Of a stretch of 64,000 bases of DNA, positions 15,567 through 23,600 are shown piece by piece. The DNA is from Sphingomonas oleivorans (GTDB taxonomy: Bacteria; Pseudomonadota; Alphaproteobacteria; Sphingomonadales; Sphingomonadaceae): NCBI RefSeq assembly GCF_003050615.1, contig NZ_NWBU01000004.1:124001-188000 (forward strand), in the 5' to 3' direction. The stretch's first letter is position 1; each line of letters begins with the position of its first letter. Made by a program: the position numbers and the translations under genes. Under the pieces are notes generated by a model that was not told where the DNA came from, did no database searches, and saw only the letters and a list, made by a program, of their open reading frames with translations.

Positions 15567-16598
15567 ATGTTGTCGATAGACGAACGAGCAGGACAGGATT
15601 TGGCCGAAGATCAAGACAAGCCACGAGATCCCTCGCGGCCGCCGACCATGGCGGACATCGCCAAGCTCGCCGGAGTTACCGCGATTACCGTATCTCGTGC
15701 CTTGAAAGACAATACTGTTGTCGCGCTGGAAACCCGCGAGCGAATTCGTCGTATCGCTGCTGAACAGGGTTATCGCCTCAATGTCGATGCGCGCCGCCTG
15801 CGTTTAAAGCGCAGTCACACGATCGCCGTGATTGTCGACATGCGGGCAACAAGCGAGCGGCCGATGTCCGGCCCCTATCCTCTTGGCCTGATCGGCGGAA
15901 TATTGCAGCGCCTGTCGGAGCGGCGCTACAGCATGCTGCTGACGACGCTGAAGACGTTGGATCGCGACGGGATCGGCCATGCCGACGGCGCGATCCTGCT
16001 GGGTCAGGGCGCGAACGATGCGGCGGTACAACTGCTCGAACAATATTCTGTGCCATTCGTGGTGTGGGGCGCGGGACATGGCGGGCGCAACCATGTGTTC
16101 GTGGGCAGCGACAATATCGAAGCCGGAAAGACCGTAGCTGCTCGCTTTTACAGGCAGGGCCGTACCGCTCCGCTTTTCCTGGGCGATCCCGATTACCCGG
16201 AAATCAGCGATCGCTTCGACGGCTTCGCCAGCGCCTTCGACGGCAGGGAAGTGCGGCTGGTGCGCTGCGCGTTCGATTTCGCCGAGGCTCGCCGCAAGAT
16301 AGGCCGGCTCCTCGATGCGGGTGAGCAGGTCGACGCGATCCTCGCGGCGAACGATCTCATGGCAGCGGGAGCGCTGCGCGCCGCCACCGATCGCGGCCTC
16401 AATGTACCAGAGCAACTCTCGATCGTCGGCTTCGATGATTCGCCGGTGGCTCTGACGACCGAACCGCCGCTCACTTCGGTCGCTCAGAATTGGAGCGAGG
16501 GCGGGCTGATCCTAGCCGATCGCATCCTCGCGGTCGTCGCCGGCAAACGCACGACCAGCCATTCGCTTCCGACTGCGCTCGTCGAACGTCAAACCTGA
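15567..16598 (+). CDS. LacI-family transcriptional regulator
   Basis: A 343-aa protein with the LacI helix-turn-helix and hinge (TMADIAKLAGVTAITVSRAL, then RIRRIAAEQGYRLN at about residues 27-75) and a periplasmic-binding-protein-like effector domain (IAVIVDMRATSE, QVDAILAANDLMAAGALRAA, LSIVGFDDSPVA). It heads a rightward alpha-glucoside locus and is the likely repressor of the GH65, receptor and transporter genes. The ATG at 15567 is preferred; an in-frame GTG at 15546 is possible. The palindrome at 16675-16704 is a likely target. Confidence 0.93.
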   Translation: MLSIDERAGQDLAEDQDKPRDPSRPPTMADIAKLAGVTAITVSRALKDNTVVALETRERIRRIAAEQGYRLNVDARRLRLKRSHTIAVIVDMRATSERPMSGPYPLGLIGGILQRLSERRYSMLLTTLKTLDRDGIGHADGAILLGQGANDAAVQLLEQYSVPFVVWGAGHGGRNHVFVGSDNIEAGKTVAARFYRQGRTAPLFLGDPDYPEISDRFDGFASAFDGREVRLVRCAFDFAEARRKIGRLLDAGEQVDAILAANDLMAAGALRAATDRGLNVPEQLSIVGFDDSPVALTTEPPLTSVAQNWSEGGLILADRILAVVAGKRTTSHSLPTALVERQT

Positions 16599-16620
16599 AA
16601 ATTCCGTAGCTTACGAGGAC

Positions 16621-16642
16621 CCCGATCGAAATCCTGATCGGG
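16621..16642 (+). terminator. Weak hairpin after the LacI gene
   Basis: CCCGATC and GATCGGG form a perfect 7-bp stem with an 8-nt loop, 23 nt after the LacI stop codon. No clear T-run follows (CCGGCTCTCCCTTCTC), so intrinsic termination is uncertain. Confidence 0.35.
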
Positions 16643-16674
16643 CCGGCTCTCCCTTCTCATGCCCATTTGGATTT

Positions 16675-16704
16675 ATGTTATCGATGTCTTGACATGGATA
16701 ACAT
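16675..16704 (+). promoter_or_regulatory. LacI-type palindromic operator overlapping a promoter
   Basis: Arms ATGTTATC (16675-16682) and GATAACAT (16697-16704) enclose a second inner dyad ATGTC-TT-GACAT, making a 30-bp near-perfect palindrome. It covers a -35 TTGACA (16689-16694), with GAGAAT 17 nt downstream as a fair -10, reading toward the GH65 gene 60 bp away. A repressor bound here would block transcription. A related sequence with TTGAT/ATCAA arms and a GATAAC core lies at 19719-19734, before the receptor gene. Confidence 0.7.
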
Positions 16705-16765
16705 CTGGTCTGAGAATATGCACAAGTCACCGGATCAATAATGGTGACAAGACGGGGAGGGGGGC

Positions 16766-19699
16766 ATGACGCTGTTTCGGCGTACCAGTCGCATGCACGA
16801 CTGGACGATCAGGCGCACTGGTGCGTGCAACGCGCTATTAGCTACACAATTTGCTTTGTCCAATGGCGCGCTTGGTGTCCGCGGCAATGTCGAGGAACGC
16901 CCGGACGGCACCGCCATTTGCTTCATGGCGCGTGTCTTCGATCTCGCCCCCATTTCTTATCATGAAGGATTTACCGGTTTCGCGAGCGCCAGCGAAACGC
17001 GCGTGCCGGTGCCGGACGGCACGCCAGTGCGCATCACGGTCGGCGATGTCGATCTCGCTCACCTCTCCCCGCTTAGCGAAGAGTGGCAGCTCGATCTCGG
17101 CGGCGGAACGGTATCGCGGACGAGCATCTATGAACTGCCTGACGGTCGTACTGTCGAAGTCGCCGCGCAACGCTTCATCACGGCTCGCGACGAGGCGCGC
17201 CTCTCGATCGCCCTTAAGCTGTCGATCAGCGCGGGCGAAGCTCCCATCAGCCTGCGCAGTTATATCGATACCGATGTCGAGACGGTGAGCGTCGACGATG
17301 ATCCGCGCATCGGCACATCAGGCGGCGTGCGGATGCGGACGCTCCACCGGAGCGCCAATCACGTCCGCGCCAAGACTGCGCGGCTCGGCCTCGTCGTCGA
17401 TGTGCGCCAGACGCACGACTTTGCCGAGGACATACTGACCGCCCATCCGGATGGTGTCAGCCTGAGCCTTCACGGCCAGATCTCCGCCGCGATGCCGATC
17501 GAGTTGAAGAAGACGGTCGAATGGATGATTCACGAGACCGACGCTCCGCCACATGGGAACGAGCCGGTTCCGCCTTCCCTTGGCGATTTCGTGGCGGACC
17601 AGCTGATCCATGAAGCAGCGATGACGGCGCTGTGGGACAGCGCCGAGGTCGCACTGCCCGGCAATCCCCGGCTGGAAGCAGCGCTGCGCTTCAACCTGTT
17701 CCATCTGATGCAGAACGCTCCACGCGATGGCTTGTCCGGCTATGCGGCGAAGGGCCTGACCGGCGAGGGTTATGAAGGCCATGTCTTCTGGGATGCGGAG
17801 ACCTTCCTGATCCCTGTGCTGGCGCTCGTGGCGCCGCATCTCGCCCGCAATCATCTCGCCTGGCGCATCGCGACGCTCCCGGCTGCGCGCCATCATGCCC
17901 GCGAGCTCAATCACCCGGCCGGCGCGCTTTTCGCATGGCGGACGATCGCCGGGCGGGAGGGCTCGGCCTATTTCCCCTCGGGATCGGCCCAATATCATAT
18001 CAACGGCGCGGTCGCCTTCGCGCTGGAATATTATGAGCACTCGACCGGCGATCGTTCGCTACGCGAGGCTGGCGCCGCCGAAACGGTGTTCGAAACCGCC
18101 CGGATCTGGATCGCGGCGGGCCGCTATGATCGTAACGGCATCTTCTCGATCGCGGCGGTGACGGGACCGGACGAATATAGCGCGCTGGTCGACAATGATT
18201 ATTACACCGATCGCATGGCGGCGCGGCATCTACGCTATGCCGCGCGTCTATTCGCGGAGATGGGTGCGGAGGCGCCGGAATTTCTTGCCGCGCTCGCCGA
18301 GCGGATCGGCCTCGATGCCGACGAGATATCCGGATGGCGCCACGCCGCCGATGCCTTTGCCACGCATGACGATACCGCCGTCACTCCGCAGGACGCGACC
18401 TTCCTCGCCAAGCCCGAATGGAATTTCCTGGCCGAACCGATCGGCCATAAGCCGCTCCTTCTCTCCTATCATCCGCTGACGCTCTATCGGCATCAGGTGC
18501 TCAAGCAGGCGGCGGTGGTGCTTGCGCATGTTCTCGATGGCACGGACGTCCCGCTCGCCCGCAAGGCACGTGACTATGCCTATTACGAGCCACGCACGGT
18601 GCATGATTCGACGCTGTCGCCGTCGACGCACGCCATCCTCGCAGCCGAGATCGGGCTGCTCGACGATGCCCTGCTCCATTTTGAGGAGACGGCGCGTGTC
18701 GATCTGGACAATCTGCATGGCAACACCACCCATGGCGCGCATATGGCGGCCATGGCCGGATCGTGGCTCGCTCTGGTCTGGGGCTTTGCCGGCTTCCGGC
18801 CCGGCACCGATGAACGGCCAGCCCGCTTCGCGCCCGTCCTGCCGTCGGGTTGGGAGGGCTATAGCTTCACGATGCTATGGCGCGGCGTGCGGATCGAGGT
18901 GTCGGTGAGCGGCGACAGCTGCACCTTCACCGTGCCCGAAGGAGCCTCGCTGCCGTTGCTGATCGACGGGGATCTCGTGACGGTAACGGGCGATGCTTCG
19001 CTCGTCCGTCCGATCGCGCCACGCCCGCCAGTGCTGCCCGCATCCGAGCCGGGCCATTTCCGCGCGGCGATCTTCGATCTGGATGGCGTGCTGACCGACA
19101 GCGCCGAGGAGCATTTCCTTGCCTGGCAGCGGCTCGCAGCCGAACTCGGCATCTCGATCGACCGCGCCTTCAACGAGCGGCTGAAGGGAGTCGACCGGAT
19201 GGGATCGCTCGATCTCATCCTTCGCCATGGCGGGCTCGATCCCGATCTGGCCGAGCGGCAGCGGCTGGCGGCACGCAAGAACGGCTATTATCGCGAGGCG
19301 ATCGAGGCCTATGGGCCGCATCGCCTATTGCCGGGCGCTCGGCGCGCGCTGGTGGCGGCTCGCCAGCTCGGGCTGAAGGTCGGGCTCGCCTCGTCCAGCC
19401 GTAATGCCCGCTTCCTCATCGAACGGCTCGGAATCGCCAGCCTGTTCGATGCGGTGGTTGACGGCAGCGATGTCGCACGAGGCAAGCCCGCGCCGGACAT
19501 CTTCCTCGCCGCGGCGAAAGCGCTCGGCGTGGAGCCCGACGAAGCGGTCGGCATCGAGGATGCCGCAGCCGGCATCGCGGCGATCCGGGCGGCAGGAATG
19601 CGTGCTATCGGCATAGGTGATCCCACCGACCTGCCCGATGCCGATATCATTATCTCGACTATCGCTCGTCTTCGATTGGAGCGATATCTTCCGGCATAG
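16766..19699 (+). CDS. GH65 disaccharide phosphorylase fused to beta-phosphoglucomutase
   Basis: The 977-aa protein is a two-enzyme fusion. Residues 1 to about 750 are a glycoside hydrolase family 65 phosphorylase: FALSNGALGVRGNVEE near the N-terminus, the hallmark GYEGHVFWDAE near residue 343, and the catalytic acid E470 in TGPDEY. Residues about 765-977 are a HAD-type beta-phosphoglucomutase with nucleophile D771 and acid/base D773 in FDLDGVLTD, FNERLKGVDRMGS, LASSSRNARF, GKPAPDIF and GIEDAAAG. The phosphorylase would split an alpha-glucosyl disaccharide to glucose and beta-glucose-1-phosphate, and the mutase would convert the latter to glucose-6-phosphate. The bond preferred (maltose, trehalose, kojibiose or nigerose) cannot be read. 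The His usually following GPDEY is Ser here. There is no signal peptide, so it is cytoplasmic. Confidence 0.93.
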   Translation: MTLFRRTSRMHDWTIRRTGACNALLATQFALSNGALGVRGNVEERPDGTAICFMARVFDLAPISYHEGFTGFASASETRVPVPDGTPVRITVGDVDLAHLSPLSEEWQLDLGGGTVSRTSIYELPDGRTVEVAAQRFITARDEARLSIALKLSISAGEAPISLRSYIDTDVETVSVDDDPRIGTSGGVRMRTLHRSANHVRAKTARLGLVVDVRQTHDFAEDILTAHPDGVSLSLHGQISAAMPIELKKTVEWMIHETDAPPHGNEPVPPSLGDFVADQLIHEAAMTALWDSAEVALPGNPRLEAALRFNLFHLMQNAPRDGLSGYAAKGLTGEGYEGHVFWDAETFLIPVLALVAPHLARNHLAWRIATLPAARHHARELNHPAGALFAWRTIAGREGSAYFPSGSAQYHINGAVAFALEYYEHSTGDRSLREAGAAETVFETARIWIAAGRYDRNGIFSIAAVTGPDEYSALVDNDYYTDRMAARHLRYAARLFAEMGAEAPEFLAALAERIGLDADEISGWRHAADAFATHDDTAVTPQDATFLAKPEWNFLAEPIGHKPLLLSYHPLTLYRHQVLKQAAVVLAHVLDGTDVPLARKARDYAYYEPRTVHDSTLSPSTHAILAAEIGLLDDALLHFEETARVDLDNLHGNTTHGAHMAAMAGSWLALVWGFAGFRPGTDERPARFAPVLPSGWEGYSFTMLWRGVRIEVSVSGDSCTFTVPEGASLPLLIDGDLVTVTGDASLVRPIAPRPPVLPASEPGHFRAAIFDLDGVLTDSAEEHFLAWQRLAAELGISIDRAFNERLKGVDRMGSLDLILRHGGLDPDLAERQRLAARKNGYYREAIEAYGPHRLLPGARRALVAARQLGLKVGLASSSRNARFLIERLGIASLFDAVVDGSDVARGKPAPDIFLAAAKALGVEPDEAVGIEDAAAGIAAIRAAGMRAIGIGDPTDLPDADIIISTIARLRLERYLPA

Positions 19700-19718
19700 T
19701 CTATGCAATAAGACTGAA

Positions 19719-19734
19719 TTGATAACAAAATCAA
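19719..19734. promoter_or_regulatory. Possible second LacI-type operator, before the sugar-locus receptor
   Basis: TTGAT and ATCAA form a perfect 5-bp dyad around AACAAA and include GATAAC, the core of the palindrome at 16697-16704. It sits 54 bp upstream of the TonB receptor start. A tandem CCGGTAAACCGG element follows directly. Weak on its own; the shared core and position support it. Confidence 0.35.
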
Positions 19735-19772
19735 ACCGGTAAACCGGAATTACATATGGAGAGGAATAATAT

Positions 19773-22244
19773 ATGAATAATTACAGCCTGTTGCTGAAGG
19801 CTGCGACGCTTGCCGCGATCTCGTCGTCCGCGCTCGCCTGGTCGGGCTGCGCGCTCGCCCAAGCGGCAGCGCCCGCTCCGGCCGCAACCGCCGGGACACC
19901 GGCCGAAGCGGAAGACGAGATCATCGTCACCGGCGTTGCCCGCAAGGATGGCCTGCGCAAGCTGGATGCCAGCTTCTCGATCAGCACTGCGTCCGAAGAG
20001 ATGATCCGCGAAACGCAGCCGACCAGCACCGCCGATCTGCTGAAGATCGTGCCCGGCGTGTGGGTGGAATCGTCAAGCGGCACGGCGGGCGCGAACGTGT
20101 TCATCCGTGGTTTCCCATCGGGAGGCGATGCGCCCTATCTCACCATCCAGATGAACGGCTCGCCGATCTTCCCGCCGCCCACCTTGTCCTTCCTCGAGAA
20201 CAGCTCGCTGTTCCGCCTCGATGACACGGTGGAGCGCGTCGAGGTGCTGCGGGGCGGACCGAGCCCGATCTTTTCCAACGGACAGCCGGGCGCCACCACC
20301 AATTTCATCCTGAAGAAGGGGACGAGCACGCCCCAGGGCAGCATCCGTGCGACGTTGGGCAGCGAAGGTCTCTATCGCGGTGATTTCGTCGTCTCCGGGC
20401 CAGTCGCCGAGAACACGACCTTCATGATCGGTGGCTTCTATCGCACCAGCGACGGCCTGCGCGACACACAGTTTCCCGCCGATCGCGGCGGGCAGGTTAC
20501 CGGTAGCCTGACGCAGAAGTTCGATAATGGCGAAGTGACGGTCTATGCGCGCCGCCTCGACGACAAGAATGCCTTCTACACAGGCATCCCGCTCATTTCG
20601 AACAACGGCAAGATTTCGGCCTATCCCGGCTTCGACCCGGGCAATGACACGCTGATCGGCAACGAGATCCGCCGCGTTTCGATCGAGGTCGCGCCGGGCG
20701 CCACGCCCGTTACCAAGGCGCTCGATCTCGGCGAGGGCCGCGGCGCCAAGATCACGACGCTCGGCGCCACTTTCGATTTCGAGTTCGATGCCTTCCAATT
20801 GTCGAACAAGATGAATTATCTGAAAGGCGACGCCAACACGCGCGGTCTCTTCACCGGCGGCAATCCGACCTCGCTGACGAGCTATATCGCGAGCCAGGTG
20901 ACCGCGGCGAACCGCAATGCCGCCGTGCTCGCTGCAGCAGGCCGCCCGGCTACCGGCGGCAGCGCGACCTTCGTCAACGGCAGCGGCACCGTGGCCGGCA
21001 GCCAGGCGGTGCTGGAGGCCGGCATCTGGTCGGTCGACAAGCAGCTCGAAAGCTTCACCGATGAGCTTCGCCTGTCGCGCGAGATTTTCTCCGGTAACAA
21101 TCTCACGATCGGCGGCTACTTTGCCGATTATTCGTCGAGAGACCTCTGGTATCTCGGCAACAACGTCCTGCTGACCGTCGAACCCAATGCCCGGCTCGTG
21201 AATGTCGGCCTGAACAATGGCGTGGCCGTCAGCCGCAGCGGCTTCGTCGGCAGCCCCTTCTTCGACGTCAACGCCAGCTATAATGGCCGCAATACGGCGC
21301 TGTTCCTGTCGGATGAATGGAAGGTGACACCGACATTGCGTGTCGATGCAGGCGCTCGCTGGGAACGTCAGAAGGTCGATGCGACGCTGGAGAACAACAC
21401 GACCGGCGTCGATCTCGATGGCAACCCGCTTACCCTCTACAATAACAGCGCCGCGATCCTGAACGGCACCTACCGCACGATTGAATATGCGAAGAGCAAG
21501 ATTTCGTGGACAGCAGGTGCCACTTATTCGATCACGGACAGGTTGAATGTCTTTGCGCGCGCCAATAGCGGCTTCGCCTTTCCCCAGTTCGACAATCTGC
21601 GCGATGGCCAGTTCAATGTGCAGACCGTCAAGCAATATGAGCTGGGGGTGAAGACATCGACGCGGTTCTATGACCTTTTCCTCACCGGTTTTTATAACCG
21701 CTTCAAGGGCCTTCCCTTCCAGCAGTTCGTCCAGAATCCGGACGGCACCCAGACGAACCTGACCCGCATCGGCGGATCGCGTGCCTATGGCCTCGAATTC
21801 GAAGGCGCGATCCGGCCCATCACGGGGTTCGAACTCGCCACCCGTGGCGTGGTGCAGGATGGCAAGTTCAAGGATTTCGGCGAAAACAGCGGCAATCGCG
21901 TGTCACGCCAACCGAAATTCCTGATCGCACTGCTGCCCAGCTATGAATTCTCGACGGGCTTGGGCGAGGCGCGTCTGTTCGGTACCTTTACCCATGTCGG
22001 CAAGCGTTTTTCCGATGTGGAAAATCAGCAGGCCCTTGGCTCCTACGAAACCGTCGACGTCGGCGCGTCGCTCGATATCGATGATCATCTATCGTTCCAG
22101 GCAACGGTGGAGAATGTGTTCGACAAGCTTGCGCTGACCGAGGGCAATGCACGCATCATCGGTGGCGCGGCGTCCGGGGGCACATTTCTTGGCCGCCCGA
22201 TCTTCGGGCGCCATGCCACGCTGACCGCCGCCTACAAATTCTGA
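19773..22244 (+). CDS. TonB-dependent outer-membrane receptor (alpha-glucoside locus)
   Basis: An 823-aa receptor with a signal peptide, a TonB box-like DEIIVTG near residue 50, a plug domain (STADLLKIVPGV, VERVEVLRGGPSPIFSNG) and a 22-strand barrel ending HATLTAAYKF with the terminal Phe typical of outer-membrane proteins. It probably brings the disaccharide or oligosaccharide used by the GH65 enzyme across the outer membrane. The plug resembles the siderophore-receptor subfamily, but the position between the GH65 gene and a sugar MFS transporter argues for sugar. GAGAGGAA precedes the ATG. Confidence 0.9.
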   Translation: MNNYSLLLKAATLAAISSSALAWSGCALAQAAAPAPAATAGTPAEAEDEIIVTGVARKDGLRKLDASFSISTASEEMIRETQPTSTADLLKIVPGVWVESSSGTAGANVFIRGFPSGGDAPYLTIQMNGSPIFPPPTLSFLENSSLFRLDDTVERVEVLRGGPSPIFSNGQPGATTNFILKKGTSTPQGSIRATLGSEGLYRGDFVVSGPVAENTTFMIGGFYRTSDGLRDTQFPADRGGQVTGSLTQKFDNGEVTVYARRLDDKNAFYTGIPLISNNGKISAYPGFDPGNDTLIGNEIRRVSIEVAPGATPVTKALDLGEGRGAKITTLGATFDFEFDAFQLSNKMNYLKGDANTRGLFTGGNPTSLTSYIASQVTAANRNAAVLAAAGRPATGGSATFVNGSGTVAGSQAVLEAGIWSVDKQLESFTDELRLSREIFSGNNLTIGGYFADYSSRDLWYLGNNVLLTVEPNARLVNVGLNNGVAVSRSGFVGSPFFDVNASYNGRNTALFLSDEWKVTPTLRVDAGARWERQKVDATLENNTTGVDLDGNPLTLYNNSAAILNGTYRTIEYAKSKISWTAGATYSITDRLNVFARANSGFAFPQFDNLRDGQFNVQTVKQYELGVKTSTRFYDLFLTGFYNRFKGLPFQQFVQNPDGTQTNLTRIGGSRAYGLEFEGAIRPITGFELATRGVVQDGKFKDFGENSGNRVSRQPKFLIALLPSYEFSTGLGEARLFGTFTHVGKRFSDVENQQALGSYETVDVGASLDIDDHLSFQATVENVFDKLALTEGNARIIGGAASGGTFLGRPIFGRHATLTAAYKF

Positions 22245-22303
22245 GGCCAATCGCCCGGCCGGAAGCCATGTCTTCCGGCCGGCCTAATCAGGCGAGAAGC
22301 GCT

Positions 22304-23572
22304 ATGGCTCTCTTCGACGATCGGCGACGTGCGATCGCTGCCCTCATCCTCACCTACATTGTGTTCGCGATCCTGATGAACAGCGTCGGGATCGTCATCC
22401 TCCAGGCGCTTCGGGAATTTCTGGTCGCCAAGACCCGCGCGGCCAGCCTCGAAGCGTTCAAGGATCTGTCGGTGGTAGCGGCCTCCGCGCTGCTCGCCAC
22501 CCAGCTTCCTCGCTTCGGCTATCGGCGCGCGATGATCGGGGTCCAGATCCTTATCGCGGCCGCCTGCCTTGTCATGCGGCTGGCCGATGCCTTTTGGGCT
22601 ACCCAATTGCTATTCGCGGTGACGGGCTTCTCCTTCGGCATCGTCAAGGTGGCGGTCTATGCCTCGATCGGGCTGCTCGCGCCGGAACCACAGCGCCATG
22701 CGAGCCTCACCACCCTGGTGGAGGGTCTGTTCATGCTGGGCCTGCTCGGCGGCTTCGCACTGTTCAGCCACTTCATCGGCGTCGCCACGCATCCAGGCGA
22801 GTGGCTGAACGTCTACTGGATCATGGCCGCCCTTGCGCTCGCGGCCGCAGCGCTATGGATGCTAACCCCGCTCGACGAGAGCCCTGCCACACAGGGGGAC
22901 GGAACCAAGAACCCCGGTTTCTGGGCGATGCTTCAGCTTGCGCTCCTTCCCGCTTCGATCGCCTTCCTTGTCGGCACCTTCTGCTATGTGCTGATCGAAC
23001 AGAGCATCAGCACCTGGCTGCCGACCTTCAACAATGAGGTGCTTCAGCTGCCTCCGGCGATGAGCGTGAAGCTTTCGGGGCTGTTCGCCGGCTCCATCGC
23101 GCTCGGCCGGCTGGGCGCGAGCGCGCTGCTACGGCGGCTGCCGTGGATCGTCGTCCTGCTTTCCGCGCTGGCGGGAATGGCGCTGCTCGTCATGCTCGTC
23201 CTGCCGCTGACGGCGGGGGTGATCGTCCCGGCGCAAGCCACCTGGCTCGATGCCCCGGCCGCCGCTTATCTCCTCCCGCTGATCGGGGTGCTGATGGCAC
23301 CGATCTATCCCACGCTCAACTCGGTGATCCTGACCGCGCTGCCGCGCACCAGCCATGCGGCGATGATCGGCATGATCGTGATCTTCTCCGCGCTCGGCGG
23401 CACGTTCGGCTCGTTGATCACCGGCTTCGTCTTCGCCCATTTTTCCGGGCAGTTCGCCTTTTACCTCACGCTCGGGCCGATGATGGCGATCGCGGGCTGC
23501 GCGCTCGCCTTGCATCGCACGATCGACGATCATGGCGGCCGTGTCGCGGCGCTCCACAAGCTGGCGGCGTGA
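22304..23572 (+). CDS. MFS transporter (probable sugar permease)
   Basis: A roughly 422-aa integral membrane protein with about 12 hydrophobic segments, opening with LTYIVFAILMNSVGIVILQALREF and containing the paired helices of the major facilitator superfamily. It follows the TonB receptor and precedes the exported glycosidase-like gene, so it is the likely inner-membrane carrier that delivers the disaccharide to the cytoplasmic GH65 phosphorylase. ATG 22304 is favoured by GCGAGAAG just upstream; an in-frame ATG at 22268 is possible. Confidence 0.88.
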   Translation: MALFDDRRRAIAALILTYIVFAILMNSVGIVILQALREFLVAKTRAASLEAFKDLSVVAASALLATQLPRFGYRRAMIGVQILIAAACLVMRLADAFWATQLLFAVTGFSFGIVKVAVYASIGLLAPEPQRHASLTTLVEGLFMLGLLGGFALFSHFIGVATHPGEWLNVYWIMAALALAAAALWMLTPLDESPATQGDGTKNPGFWAMLQLALLPASIAFLVGTFCYVLIEQSISTWLPTFNNEVLQLPPAMSVKLSGLFAGSIALGRLGASALLRRLPWIVVLLSALAGMALLVMLVLPLTAGVIVPAQATWLDAPAAAYLLPLIGVLMAPIYPTLNSVILTALPRTSHAAMIGMIVIFSALGGTFGSLITGFVFAHFSGQFAFYLTLGPMMAIAGCALALHRTIDDHGGRVAALHKLAA

Positions 23573-23600
23573 CGGCAAGCGGCGCCCGAAGGAGAGAGAC

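Noticed and set aside
15376-15579. A 67-codon plus-strand frame upstream of the LacI gene.
   Set aside because: It lacks a ribosome-binding site and overlaps the LacI start; the translation is not protein-like.
20073-21635. A 520-codon minus-strand open frame inside the sugar-locus TonB receptor.
   Set aside because: It is the shadow of the receptor gene, with no start context or domain match.
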